From Nocardioides albertanoniae (lineage in GTDB: Bacteria > Actinomycetota > Actinomycetes > Propionibacteriales > Nocardioidaceae), in assembly GCF_006716315.1 (NCBI RefSeq), contig NZ_VFOV01000001.1, positions 2,620,501 to 2,684,500 of the forward strand: DNA of 64,000 nt, written 5' to 3'. Of the stretch, positions 6,215 through 14,486 are shown piece by piece. Each line of letters opens with the position of its first letter. Positions within the stretch are counted from its first letter, which is position 1. The notes under the pieces are model-generated. The model worked only from the letters and a program-made list of their open reading frames with translations, did not search any database and had not been told where the DNA came from. The position numbers and the translations under genes are program-made.

Positions 6215-7732
6215 GTGACTGATGACTCCCCCGCTACAGGTCTGAGCGAGCTCTACGCACGGCGTTTCCTGACCACGGACGCGGCGCGACCCGAGAAGGT
6301 CGCCCGCTGGCATGCCAAGGGGCGGCGTACGGCTCGGGAGAACATCGCCGACCTGGTCGACCCCGGGTCGTTCGTGGAGTACGGACGGTTCATCACCGCG
6401 GCCCAGGAACAGCGACGCGACCTGGCGGATCTCGTGGTCGAGACGCCCGCCGACGGGATCGTCGGCGGCACCGCGACCGTCGGCGGGAAGCCGATCGCCG
6501 TGCTGTCCTACGACTACCTGGTGATGGCGGGGACACAGGGCATGCGTGGCCATCGCAAGTCGGACCGGCTCATCGAGATCATCGCTCGGATGCGGCTGCC
6601 GACTGTCTTCTTCACCGAGGGCGGCGGCGGGCGCCCTGGCGACACGGACATCCCGCTGGTCTCCGCGCTGGACGTCGGGTCGTTCGCGCTCTGGGGCGAG
6701 CTCGAGGGTGTGGTGCCGCGGATCGCCGTCGTCTCCGGACGCTGTTTCGCCGGCAACGCGGTCCTGGCCGGCTGCGCCGACCTGCGTATCGCCACCCCCG
6801 ACGCCAACCTCGGCATGGCCGGCCCGGCGATGATCGCCGGTGGCGGCCTCGGCAGCTTCACGCCGGAGGAGATCGGCCCGATGCAGGAGCAGAGCGCCAA
6901 CGGGGTCGTCGACGTGCTCGTCGAGGACGAGGCGGCAGCGGTCGAGACCGCGCGCACCATCCTCTCCTTGCTCGAGCCGAACGACGAGGGAGGCGAAGCC
7001 GGTGACCAGACCGACCTGCGCACGCTTCTCCCCCACAACGACCGTGAGGCCTTCGACGTACGCCCGGTCGTCGAGGCGCTCGCCGACCTCGAATCGGTCG
7101 TCTGGCTCCGCGAGGCCTTCGCGCCCGAGCTCGTCACCGCGTTCGCCCGCGTCGACGGGATCGCGGTCGGCGTCATCGCCAACCAGTCGACGCACCTGGC
7201 CGGTGCGTTGACCAGCGACGCCTCGGTCAAGGGCGCCGAGTTCCTCGCGCTCTGCGAGCGCTGGGACCTCCCGGTGATGTCGCTCGTCGACACCCCGGGC
7301 TTCATGGTCGGCCCCGAGGCCGAGCGCGGCGGCCTGGTCCGCCACGCGTCGCGGATGGTCACTGCCGGTGCCAGGCTCACCACTCCCCTGGTCGGCGTGG
7401 TCCTGCGCCGCGGCTACGGGCTGGGCGCGCAGGCGATGCTCGGTGGCAGCACCCACCGTCCGCTGCTCACCGTCGCCTGGCCCGACGCGCATCTGGGTCC
7501 GATGGGCCTCGAGGGCGCCGTACGCCTCGCGATGGCCGCCGAGCTCGCCGCACTCCCCCAGGACGAGCGCGAGGCACGGGTCGCCGCGCTCACCGAGGAC
7601 TACCGCAAGCAGGCCAGCGCGCTCAATGCCGCACGTATGTTCGAGATCGACGACGTCATCGACCCCGCCGAGACCCGTGGGACCATCGCCGCGACCCTCC
7701 GACGTGTCAGCCGGGCAGGCCGGGCGTGTTGA
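6215..7732 (+). CDS. Acyl-CoA carboxylase carboxyltransferase (beta) subunit
   Basis: A 505-residue crotonase-fold carboxyltransferase that would move CO2 from carboxybiotin to an acyl-CoA. The N half has TARENIADLVDPGSFVE, DGIVGGTATVGGKP and FFTEGGGGRPGD; the C half has GVIANQSTHLAGAL, LVDTPGFMVGPEAE and RRGYGLGAQAM, the usual acyl-CoA binding and oxyanion segments. CAGCAT (6203-6208) is placed as a -10 box for leaderless GTG 6215; GTG 6209 is also possible. It ends overlapping the lysR 3' end in convergent orientation, so it is not part of the pxp operon. A biotinylated partner could come from that operon or from elsewhere. Confidence 0.85.
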   Translation: MTDDSPATGLSELYARRFLTTDAARPEKVARWHAKGRRTARENIADLVDPGSFVEYGRFITAAQEQRRDLADLVVETPADGIVGGTATVGGKPIAVLSYDYLVMAGTQGMRGHRKSDRLIEIIARMRLPTVFFTEGGGGRPGDTDIPLVSALDVGSFALWGELEGVVPRIAVVSGRCFAGNAVLAGCADLRIATPDANLGMAGPAMIAGGGLGSFTPEEIGPMQEQSANGVVDVLVEDEAAAVETARTILSLLEPNDEGGEAGDQTDLRTLLPHNDREAFDVRPVVEALADLESVVWLREAFAPELVTAFARVDGIAVGVIANQSTHLAGALTSDASVKGAEFLALCERWDLPVMSLVDTPGFMVGPEAERGGLVRHASRMVTAGARLTTPLVGVVLRRGYGLGAQAMLGGSTHRPLLTVAWPDAHLGPMGLEGAVRLAMAAELAALPQDEREARVAALTEDYRKQASALNAARMFEIDDVIDPAETRGTIAATLRRVSRAGRAC

Positions 7733-8609
7733 ACTGTCCGTGGAAGTAGTCGTAGAGCGTCGTCATGCCCGGCGTGAACCGAGCACCCTTGGGCCAGGCG
7801 AGCCCGATCTGCATGTCCGGCACGGCTTCGCTGACGATGGCCGTCTCGATCCGCTTCCCCTCCAGCGACCAGGGCCGGTAGACCATGTCGGACAGGATCG
7901 TCACGCCGTTGCCGTTGGCGACGATGCTGCGTACGGCCTCGATCGACGTGGTCTTGACGAAGACCTTGGGCGACAGCGAGCCCCAGTAGGAGCGCGTCGT
8001 ACGGTCGGCCTCGTCCACCGACAGCAGCGCATAGGGATGCTGTGCGACGTCGGCGAGGCGGATCTGCGGGAGGTCGGCGAGCGGGTGCCCGGGCGCCATC
8101 CACAGACGCCGCACGGAGTGGACGAAGGTCTCGTGCATGAGCTCGGGACTGCGGAGGTTGGAGGTGAGCAGCAGTGCGAAGTCGAGCTCCCCGTCGGCGA
8201 GCCTGCGCTCCGCGTCGACGCGGTCCATCTCCAACCAGGACACCTCGAGGTTCGGGTAGCGCGCGGTGAGTCGCTGGATGTGCTGCGGCAGGAAGTAGGC
8301 CATGACGGTGTAGCTCACCCCGACCCTCAGGACCCCGTGCCGGGTCGTGTCGGCGCTCGCCACCTCGGCCGCCTCCTCGACCATCCGGAGGATCTCGCGC
8401 GCCTTCGGCAGCAGGGTCGTGCCGGTGTCGGTGAGGCGGACGCCTCGTGACGTACGCACGAAGACGGGCTGGTCCAGCTGCTTCTCGATGTCCTGGATCG
8501 CCGAGGTGACGGCGGACTGCGAGATGAAGAGCTCCTTCGCCGCGGCACTCACCTGACCGACCTCCGCGACAGCCACGAAGTAGCGCAGCTGCCTGATCGA
8601 GAAGGACAT
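7707..8609 (-). CDS. LysR family transcriptional regulator
   Basis: A 300-residue LTTR. The N-terminal winged helix (residues about 3-62, SIRQLRYFVAVAEVGQVSAAAKELFISQSAVTSAIQDIE) is followed by a LysR substrate-binding domain (about 88-295) of the kind that senses small organic acids. ATG 8609 has GGGGAG about four bases upstream. It is transcribed away from pxpA, and a perfect dyad in the 138-bp gap is the likely binding site, so it should control the pxpA-biotin carrier-accC-pxpB-pxpC operon and itself. The inducer is unknown. Confidence 0.9.
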   Translation of the reverse strand: MSFSIRQLRYFVAVAEVGQVSAAAKELFISQSAVTSAIQDIEKQLDQPVFVRTSRGVRLTDTGTTLLPKAREILRMVEEAAEVASADTTRHGVLRVGVSYTVMAYFLPQHIQRLTARYPNLEVSWLEMDRVDAERRLADGELDFALLLTSNLRSPELMHETFVHSVRRLWMAPGHPLADLPQIRLADVAQHPYALLSVDEADRTTRSYWGSLSPKVFVKTTSIEAVRSIVANGNGVTILSDMVYRPWSLEGKRIETAIVSEAVPDMQIGLAWPKGARFTPGMTTLYDYFHGQFNTPGLPG

Positions 8610-8662
8610 CGCTCCCCTGCCTTGACCCCGTGCTCGCATCGGCACGGACATGGTTCTGATTT

Positions 8663-8682
8663 TTCGATACAACGGTATCGAA
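8663..8682. promoter_or_regulatory. LysR-type operator dyad
   Basis: TTCGATAC (8663-8670) and GTATCGAA (8675-8682) are perfect inverted repeats with a four-base spacer. The site sits between the divergent lysR and pxpA genes, about 50 bases upstream of lysR's start and just upstream of the pxpA promoter, as expected for the recognition site of a LysR activator. Confidence 0.7.
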
Positions 8683-8691
8683 TCATTGATC

Positions 8692-8720
8692 TTGTTGATG
8701 CACCCGTCCTTTCCTAGGGT
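8692..8720 (+). promoter_or_regulatory. Predicted pxpA operon promoter
   Basis: TTGTTG (8692-8697) and TAGGGT (8715-8720) with a 17-base spacer form a plausible promoter ending 27 bases before the pxpA GTG. The -35 box lies nine bases after the LysR dyad, fitting activation by a bound regulator. Confidence 0.5.
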
Positions 8721-8747
8721 CGTCGCAATGAGCGAGAGGACGCGGCC

Positions 8748-9512
8748 GTGAAGACTCGGGTGGACATCAACTGCGACATGAGCGAAGGCTTCGGAGCGTG
8801 GATGTTCGGTGACGACACCGACGCCAAGATGATGAGGTTCGTCAGCTCGATCAACGTCGCAGCGGGCTTCCACGCCGGCGATCCGAGCACCATCGCCCGG
8901 TCCGTACGCCTCGCCAAGGAGCAGGGCGTGGGTGTCGGCGTGCACCCCGGGTTCCGAGACCTGGTCGGCTTCGGGCGCCGGCACATCGACGCGACGTCCA
9001 CCGAGCTCGTCGCCGACTGCCTCTACCAGCTGGGCGCCGTACGCGAGTTCGCCAGGCTCAACGGCACCCCTCTGCAGCACTTCAAGCTGCACGGCGCGCT
9101 CTACATGCACGCCGCCCGCGACGAGGAGTTCGCCACAGCGCTGGTCGACGGCTTGCAGACGGTCGACGCCGAGCTGCCGATCCTGGTCATGGACGGCACC
9201 GTCATCCATCGGGCGGCGCAGGAGCGTGACCAGCCGGTCGTCCGTGAGTTCTACGCCGACCGCGACTACGGACCCGACGGGACGATCGTGTTCACCCGCG
9301 ACGTCGGCATGCTCGACCCAGACCGGGTGGCGGCCAAGGTGCTGCAGGCGTGCCAGCAGCGCACGGTCGGCGCCGTGGACGGGTCGACGGTCGGCATCGA
9401 GTTCGAGTCGGTCTGCCTCCACAGCGACACCCGCGGCGCCGTCGAGCTGATGACGCGCACCCGCCACGCACTCGATGACGCCGGTATCGAGGTGATCTCC
9501 TTCGCCACCTGA
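8748..9512 (+). CDS. pxpA: LamB/YcsF family 5-oxoprolinase subunit A
   Basis: A 254-residue TIM-barrel-like LamB/YcsF protein. The signature DINCDMSEGFGAW at residues 5-17 and the following VSSINVAAGFHAGDP and GVHPGFRDLVGFGRR are typical of PxpA, which with PxpB and PxpC cleaves 5-oxoproline to glutamate using ATP. GTG 8748 is preceded by GAGAGGA. It leads an operon with a biotin carrier, biotin carboxylase, pxpB and pxpC. That company suggests carboxylation of a lactam or amide before PxpA acts, but the true substrate is not known. Confidence 0.9.
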   Translation: MKTRVDINCDMSEGFGAWMFGDDTDAKMMRFVSSINVAAGFHAGDPSTIARSVRLAKEQGVGVGVHPGFRDLVGFGRRHIDATSTELVADCLYQLGAVREFARLNGTPLQHFKLHGALYMHAARDEEFATALVDGLQTVDAELPILVMDGTVIHRAAQERDQPVVREFYADRDYGPDGTIVFTRDVGMLDPDRVAAKVLQACQQRTVGAVDGSTVGIEFESVCLHSDTRGAVELMTRTRHALDDAGIEVISFAT

Positions 9513-9585
9513 CGACCGTGACCGACAGACCTCGCTCCCCCACCGGATCAGCCAGCGCAGCCAGCAGGACAGAAGGACGATCAGT

Positions 9586-9834
9586 ATGAGCACGATCCAC
9601 GAAGTCATCTCTCCTATCCCCGGCACCTTCTACGCCACCGAGTCGCCCTCGCATCCGCCGTTCGTCACTGTCGGCGCGAACGTCGCAGCCGACGACACGA
9701 TCGGCCTGGTCGAGGTCATGAAGATGTTCAGCCCCGTCACTGCGGAGGTGTCCGGCACCGTCGTCGATATCTGCGTCGAGACCGACGATCCCGTCGACGT
9801 CGGGCAGGTCCTGATCCGTGTCGAGGAGGCGTGA
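9586..9834 (+). CDS. Biotin carboxyl carrier protein (short form)
   Basis: An 82-residue single biotinyl domain. Lys46 in EVMKMFS is the biotinylation site; flanking glycines and prolines (PGTFYA, SGTVVDI) fit the two hairpin loops of the fold. It lacks the long N-terminal part of classical AccB, so it is only the carrier domain. Its TGA overlaps the ATG of accC (TGATG), tying its synthesis to the carboxylase. It should carry CO2 from AccC to the PxpB/PxpC carboxyltransferase-like proteins. Confidence 0.9.
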   Translation: MSTIHEVISPIPGTFYATESPSHPPFVTVGANVAADDTIGLVEVMKMFSPVTAEVSGTVVDICVETDDPVDVGQVLIRVEEA

Positions 9835-11189
9835 TGAGCGGCATCTCACGCCTCCTGGTCGCCAACCGTGGCGAGATCGCGGTGCGTACGATCCGGGCGG
9901 CCAAGGAGCTCGGCATCACGGTCATCGCGGCTCACAGCGACGCGGACACCGACTCGTTGGCCGTACGGCTGGCGGACGAGGCCGTCAACGTCGGCGGCGC
10001 TCATGCCCGGAAGAGCTATCTCAACCGGGAGGCGCTGCTCGCGGCCGCCAAGGAGGTGAGCGCTGACGCCGTTCATCCCGGGTACGGCTTTCTCGCGGAG
10101 AACTCGGCCTTCGCCCAGGCCGTCACCGACGCCGGTCTGATCTGGGTCGGGCCCAGCAGCGAGACGATCGCGCGGATGGGCCACAAGGCAGCGGCCATCG
10201 CCACGGCCCGATCGGCCGGGGTGCCGGTCGTGCCAGGCAGCGCCGGCCTCCTCCGCAGCCCCGAGGAAGGCGTGGCAGCGGCTGCCGAGGTCGGCTACCC
10301 CGTGCTCATCAAGGCGGCCGCCGGTGGCGGTGGCCGGGGCATCCGGGTCGCCCATGACGATGCCGAGCTGGTGGCCGGCATGGCCAGCGCCCAGCAGGAG
10401 GCGGAGGCAGCCTTCGGCGACGGTGGCGTCTACCTCGAACGCTTCATCGACAAGGCACGCCACATCGAGGTGCAGATCCTCGGTGACGGCACCCGCGCCG
10501 TGCACTTCTACGAGCGGGACTGCTCGCTGCAACGGCGCCGGCAGAAGGTCTGGGAAGAGGCCCCGGCCGCGGCACTCAGCCCCGAGGTGCGAGAGCGGAT
10601 CTGCGCCTCGGCGGTGGCGCTCGCCGAGGCCGTGGGCTATTCCGGCGCCGGCACCGTCGAATACCTCTACGACCAGGCGACGGACGACTTCTTCTTCATC
10701 GAGATGAACACCCGGATCCAGGTCGAGCACCCGATCACCGAGGAAGTCTGCGGCGTCGACCTGATCCAGGCGATGCTCCTGGTGGCAGGCGGCCATCGGC
10801 TCCCCTACCGTCAGGAGGACATCCGTGTCGGGGGCCACGCGATCGAGATCAGGATCAACGCCGAGGATCCTGACCGCGACTTCATGCCGGCGCCGGGCAG
10901 GATCGAGTCGCTGGTGTGGCCGCTGGGTCCTGGCGTACGCATCGACTCGATGGCCTACCCGGGATACACGATCCCGCCCTACTACGACTCGCTGATCGGC
11001 AAGCTGATCGTGCGGGCCGAGACGCGCGACCTCGCCCTGGCCCGACTGCGACGCGCGCTGGACGAGATCGAGCTCTCCGGCCCCGCGACGACACTGCCTT
11101 TCTTCGGGCGCCTGCTGGACCAGAGCGACGTCCTCGACAACCACCTCCACACGACGTGGATCGAGCAGTGGATGGAGTCCCAGTCATGA
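9834..11189 (+). CDS. accC: Biotin carboxylase subunit
   Basis: A 451-residue ATP-grasp enzyme that carboxylates biotin with bicarbonate and ATP. It has LVANRGEIAVRTIRAAKELGI at the N terminus, the glycine-rich ATP loop KAAAGGGGRGIRV, IEVQILGD, CSLQRRRQKVWEEAPA and the catalytic MNTRIQVEHPITEE. Full length for AccC. ATG 9834 follows GAGGAGG and overlaps the carrier protein stop; the end overlaps pxpB by four bases. Its place between the biotin carrier and pxpB argues that the operon makes its own complete biotin-dependent carboxylase. Confidence 0.95.
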   Translation: MSGISRLLVANRGEIAVRTIRAAKELGITVIAAHSDADTDSLAVRLADEAVNVGGAHARKSYLNREALLAAAKEVSADAVHPGYGFLAENSAFAQAVTDAGLIWVGPSSETIARMGHKAAAIATARSAGVPVVPGSAGLLRSPEEGVAAAAEVGYPVLIKAAAGGGGRGIRVAHDDAELVAGMASAQQEAEAAFGDGGVYLERFIDKARHIEVQILGDGTRAVHFYERDCSLQRRRQKVWEEAPAAALSPEVRERICASAVALAEAVGYSGAGTVEYLYDQATDDFFFIEMNTRIQVEHPITEEVCGVDLIQAMLLVAGGHRLPYRQEDIRVGGHAIEIRINAEDPDRDFMPAPGRIESLVWPLGPGVRIDSMAYPGYTIPPYYDSLIGKLIVRAETRDLALARLRRALDEIELSGPATTLPFFGRLLDQSDVLDNHLHTTWIEQWMESQS

Positions 11190-12073
11190 CCACGACGACA
11201 TCGACCCGCTACACCCTCGGCGGAGACGAACACCTGTTCGTCGAGCTCTCCGAGAGCATGTCTCTCGACGCGTTCTTCCGTGGCCTGCTCATCACCAACG
11301 AGCTCTCCGCCCGGAGTCTTGCCGGCGTCACCGAGATCTGCCCGGCGAACGCGTCCTTCCAGGTGCGCTTCGACCCGGACGTACTCGACGTACGACGGCT
11401 CCAGGCGGTGCTCGAAGAGATCGAGAGCCGGATCGGCGACCGCGAGAGCACCCTGGACACAAGGATCGTCGAGATCCCCGTCTACTACCAGGACCCATGG
11501 ACCCACGAGACCCTGATGCGGTTCCGGGAACGACACCAGGACCCCAGCTCGACCGACATCGAGTACGCGGCCCGGATCAACGGATACGCCGACGTCGACT
11601 CCTTCATAGAGGCGCACTCCGGGACCCCGTGGTTCGTCTCCATGGTCGGCTTCGTCGCGGGTCTGCCGTTCATGTATCAGATGGTCGAGCGGGACAAGCA
11701 GATCCAGGTGCCGAAGTATCTGACCCCGCGCACCGACACCCCGAAGCAGACGGTCGGATACGGCGGCAGCTTCAGCTGCATCTACTCCGTACGAGGCGCC
11801 GGCGGCTATCAGATGTTCGGGGTCACACCGGTGCCGATCTACGACCCCGAGCACAAGAGCGATCACCTCTCAGAGTTCGCGATCTTCTTCAAGCCCGGCG
11901 ACATCGTCACCTACCGGCCCATCGACCGTGCCGAGTACGACGAGATCCTCGCCGCGGTCGAGCGCAACGACTACACCCTCCGAACCGCCCCGGTGACGTT
12001 CTCCCTGGCCGAGTTCGAGGCCGACCCCGCGGGCTACCCCGCACGGATGCTGGAGGCTCTCGATGAAGATTGA
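11186..12073 (+). CDS. pxpB: 5-oxoprolinase subunit B / carboxyltransferase domain (AHS1)
   Basis: A 295-residue KipI/AHS1 protein. The conserved GFVAGLPFMYQM, the PRTDTPKQTVGYGGSFSCIY stretch and the C-terminal PIYDPEHKSDHLSEFAIFFKPGDIV fit the family, which forms half of the carboxyltransferase fold found in urea carboxylase and of the PxpBC complex. It is about 75 residues longer than E. coli PxpB (about 218), with extra sequence around residues 105-150. The ATG overlaps the accC stop (ATGA), and the gene overlaps pxpC by 11 bases. Confidence 0.85.
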   Translation: MTTTTSTRYTLGGDEHLFVELSESMSLDAFFRGLLITNELSARSLAGVTEICPANASFQVRFDPDVLDVRRLQAVLEEIESRIGDRESTLDTRIVEIPVYYQDPWTHETLMRFRERHQDPSSTDIEYAARINGYADVDSFIEAHSGTPWFVSMVGFVAGLPFMYQMVERDKQIQVPKYLTPRTDTPKQTVGYGGSFSCIYSVRGAGGYQMFGVTPVPIYDPEHKSDHLSEFAIFFKPGDIVTYRPIDRAEYDEILAAVERNDYTLRTAPVTFSLAEFEADPAGYPARMLEALDED

Positions 12074-13040
12074 CGTCAAGAAACCCGGTCTGCTCACCAC
12101 CGTGCAGGACCGGGGACGGTCGGGCTACTACCACCTGGGCATCCCGCCGTCGGGGGCGATGGACCAGCTGTCGTCCCGAGCGGCGAACCTCCTGGTCGGC
12201 AACGACGAGGGCGGCGCAGTGCTCGAGTGCGCCCTGATGGGCCCGGAGCTGACGTTCAGCGACGCGACCCACATCGCGGTCACGGGGGCCGAGATGATGC
12301 CCTCGATCGACGGCGAGGCACAGCCGACCAACGCTGTCATCGCAGTCGGAGCAGGACAGACGCTTACGTTCGGGTTCGCCCAGGGCGGTGCCCGCGCCTA
12401 CCTCGCCGTCGCCGGTGGCATCGACGTGCCCGAGGCGCTCGGCAGCCGGTCAACCTACGCGCTGGGCGCGCTCGGCGGGCTCGATGGTCGACCCTTGCAG
12501 GCCGGCGACGTGCTGCCCGTCGGGCGTGCCGCTTCCGTGCCGCCTACGGACAGGCAGCTGCCCGACGAGCTGCGGATGCCGCTGAGCAAGGAGCACGAGC
12601 TGCGGATGGTGCGCGGACTCTACGATCACCGCGTCACCCCTGACTCGATGGAGACCTTCCTCGGCGAGACCTGGACCGTCGGATCCGAGGCGGACCGGAT
12701 CGGCTATCGCCTCAAGGGCGGCACCCCGCTCGAGTTCGTGCCACGCACCCCGCCCTTCGGGGCCGGCGACGACCCCTCGAACATCGTCGACGCCTGCTAT
12801 CCCATCGGCTCTGTCCAGGTTCCGTCCGGGAAGGAGCCGATCGTGCTGCACCGCGACGCGGTCTCGGGCGGTGGCTACATGATGGTCGGCACGGTGATCA
12901 GCGCCGACATGGACCGGATCGGTCAGATGCAGCCCAACGCCGGCGTACGCTTCGTCGACGTCACTGTGGAGGAGGCACTGGACGCCCGACGCGAACGGGC
13001 CGCTCGACTCGACCGGATCCGGCACCTCCTGGCGTGCTGA
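12063..13040 (+). CDS. pxpC: 5-oxoprolinase subunit C / carboxyltransferase domain (AHS2)
   Basis: A 325-residue KipA/AHS2 protein. The start KPGLLTTVQDRGRSGYYHLGIPPSGAMDQLSSRAANLLVGN is diagnostic, and the C-terminal SGGGYMMVGTVISADMDRIGQMQPNAGVRF closes the domain. PxpC pairs with PxpB; in urea carboxylase the fused equivalent transfers CO2 from carboxybiotin. It is the last of five tightly overlapping genes. The likely product is a lactam or amide carboxylase/hydrolase, not fatty acid synthesis. Confidence 0.9.
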   Translation: MKIDVKKPGLLTTVQDRGRSGYYHLGIPPSGAMDQLSSRAANLLVGNDEGGAVLECALMGPELTFSDATHIAVTGAEMMPSIDGEAQPTNAVIAVGAGQTLTFGFAQGGARAYLAVAGGIDVPEALGSRSTYALGALGGLDGRPLQAGDVLPVGRAASVPPTDRQLPDELRMPLSKEHELRMVRGLYDHRVTPDSMETFLGETWTVGSEADRIGYRLKGGTPLEFVPRTPPFGAGDDPSNIVDACYPIGSVQVPSGKEPIVLHRDAVSGGGYMMVGTVISADMDRIGQMQPNAGVRFVDVTVEEALDARRERAARLDRIRHLLAC

Positions 13041-13121
13041 CGTGGGCGTCGTCACGAGACCGCGACGCATCTCCTGCGCGCGTCAGGCTTGGCTGCCGGG
13101 CACAACAACGACAGACTCCAC

Positions 13122-13148
13122 GGTTGCCGGTCGTCGTGGCCGGCAACC
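13122..13148 (+). terminator. Perfect 9-bp hairpin after the pxp operon
   Basis: GGTTGCCGG (13122-13130) and CCGGCAACC (13140-13148) pair perfectly around a nine-base loop, 82 bases after pxpC and 37 before the next start. There is no T run, so it could be a non-canonical terminator or an operator for the DoxX-like gene. Confidence 0.5.
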
Positions 13149-13184
13149 CCCAGCCCGTCGCGCGGGCAGCTCGAAGGAGTCCGA

Positions 13185-13535
13185 GTGTTCAACGCGTACG
13201 TCGTCGTCTCATCCCTCCTGGCCCTCGTCTGTCTGGTCTTCGGTGGCTACAAGGTGACCGCTCAGCCGGGCATGGTCGAGCAGATGGGGCGCCTGGGCGT
13301 CTCCCGCAGGCAGCTCCCCGTCCTCGGAGCCCTGCTCATCCTCGGCGCGATCGGGCTCGTCGTCGGCAACTGGGTCGGTCCGGTCGGCGTCGCGGCGGGG
13401 ATCGCACTGACGATCTACTTCGTCGGTGCGACCTTGGCCCACACGCGTCTGGGCGACTTCAAGAACGCCTCACCTGCAACGGTGCTCATCGCCGTTGCCG
13501 CCGCGGCCTTCGTCCTGCGGCTGCTCACGCTCTGA
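13185..13535 (+). CDS. DoxX-like membrane protein (copy 1)
   Basis: A 116-residue protein with four membrane helices, starting MFNAYVVVSSLLALVC, with GLVVGNWVGPVGVAAG in the middle and IYFVGATLAHTRLGD before the last helix; this is the small DoxX-like (DUF4260/DoxX_2-type) layout. The GTG at 13185 follows AAGGAG six bases earlier. A clear paralogue lies at 16258-16608 with the same start context (AAGGAGTCC then GTGTTC). Function is unknown; DoxX proteins are often tied to redox or thiol chemistry. Confidence 0.75.
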   Translation: MFNAYVVVSSLLALVCLVFGGYKVTAQPGMVEQMGRLGVSRRQLPVLGALLILGAIGLVVGNWVGPVGVAAGIALTIYFVGATLAHTRLGDFKNASPATVLIAVAAAAFVLRLLTL

Positions 13536-13569
13536 GGTCCCTCCGAGGCATGGCCTTCGCGAACCTCAG
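13532..13569. terminator. Convergent stem-loop between DoxX copy 1 and the LLM gene
   Basis: CTGAGGT (13532-13538) pairs with ACCTCAG (13563-13569) across the 3' ends of the two convergent genes. The loop is long (24 bases), so this is a modest bidirectional terminator candidate. Confidence 0.4.
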
Positions 13570-14444
13570 ATCTCCTTCAACCGCGGCACCAGGTCGACGG
13601 CCGACGTGGCCCACGGGACCGGGTCGACGTAGGGCGTGGGCATCAGCCCGACGAGGCTGATGCCGAGGGCTGCGTACTGCTCCATGTCCTTGAAGAAGGC
13701 GTCGGGATCCTCGACGGCGGGGCCCTGGTAGAGCATCGTCTTCTCGATCGCGTCGTAGTCGGTGCCGAGGTCGTCGCAGTGGCCGCGCAGCACCTCGAGC
13801 TTGTGCTTGACGGTCGCGACGCCTTCCTCGCCAGGGGCGCCGAAGAGGTTGCAGCCCTGGCCATACTTCGCGACCAGGCGCAGCGTCTTCTTCTCCCCTC
13901 CCCCGCCGATCAGCACGGGCACCGACCCGTTGACGGGCTGCGGCAGCGAGATCGTCTCGGCGAGCTGGTAGTTCTTGCCGTCGTAGGCGCCGTCGTTGTC
14001 CGACCACATCTGACGGCAGACCTCGAGGGTCTCCTCGAGGCGCTCGAACCGCTCAGCGGTCGGCGGGTAGGGCACGCCGAGGCCCTGGTGCTCACGCTCG
14101 TACCACGCCGCACCGATCCCCAGCAGCGCCCGGCCACCCGAGAGCCGGTCGAGGGTGGTGACGGTCTTGGCGAGCAGCCCGGGGTGCCGGTAGGTCACGC
14201 CCGTGACGAGCAGGCTCAGGCGTACGTTGTCGGTGATCCCGGCCAGGTATCCCAGCGTCGTGTAGCCCTCGAGCATCGGCTCGAACGGCCCGCCCGCCTG
14301 CTCCATCTGAAACCAGTGGTCCATCACGGTGAGCAGGCTGACCCCACCCTGGTCAGCGATCCGCGCGGTCTCGGTCAGCTTGTCGGCGAGCGTGGTCTCC
14401 CACTCGGGGTGGGTGAAGGTGAAGTAGTGGAGTCCAAGGTCCAT
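13566..14444 (-). CDS. F420-dependent LLM-class oxidoreductase
   Basis: A 292-residue luciferase-like TIM barrel that would use coenzyme F420. Visible family segments are LGLHYFTFTHPEW at the start, VMDHWFQME near residues 40-48, the LLAKTVTTLDRLSGGRALLGIGAAW block at about 90-115 and PVLIGGGGEKKTLRLVAKYGQGCNLF at about 175-200. The last contains the flavin phosphate loop. It is convergent with the DoxX-like gene and downstream of the MFS gene on the same strand. The substrate cannot be predicted. Confidence 0.9.
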   Translation of the reverse strand: MDLGLHYFTFTHPEWETTLADKLTETARIADQGGVSLLTVMDHWFQMEQAGGPFEPMLEGYTTLGYLAGITDNVRLSLLVTGVTYRHPGLLAKTVTTLDRLSGGRALLGIGAAWYEREHQGLGVPYPPTAERFERLEETLEVCRQMWSDNDGAYDGKNYQLAETISLPQPVNGSVPVLIGGGGEKKTLRLVAKYGQGCNLFGAPGEEGVATVKHKLEVLRGHCDDLGTDYDAIEKTMLYQGPAVEDPDAFFKDMEQYAALGISLVGLMPTPYVDPVPWATSAVDLVPRLKEI

Positions 14445-14486
14445 ATCTGTGAGGTTATGGCTTCGAGTGCGCTCGAAGACAAGGGG

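Noticed and set aside
6215..7732. Carboxyltransferase gene as a member of the pxp operon
   Set aside because: It is convergent with lysR and has its own predicted promoter, so it is only a neighbour.
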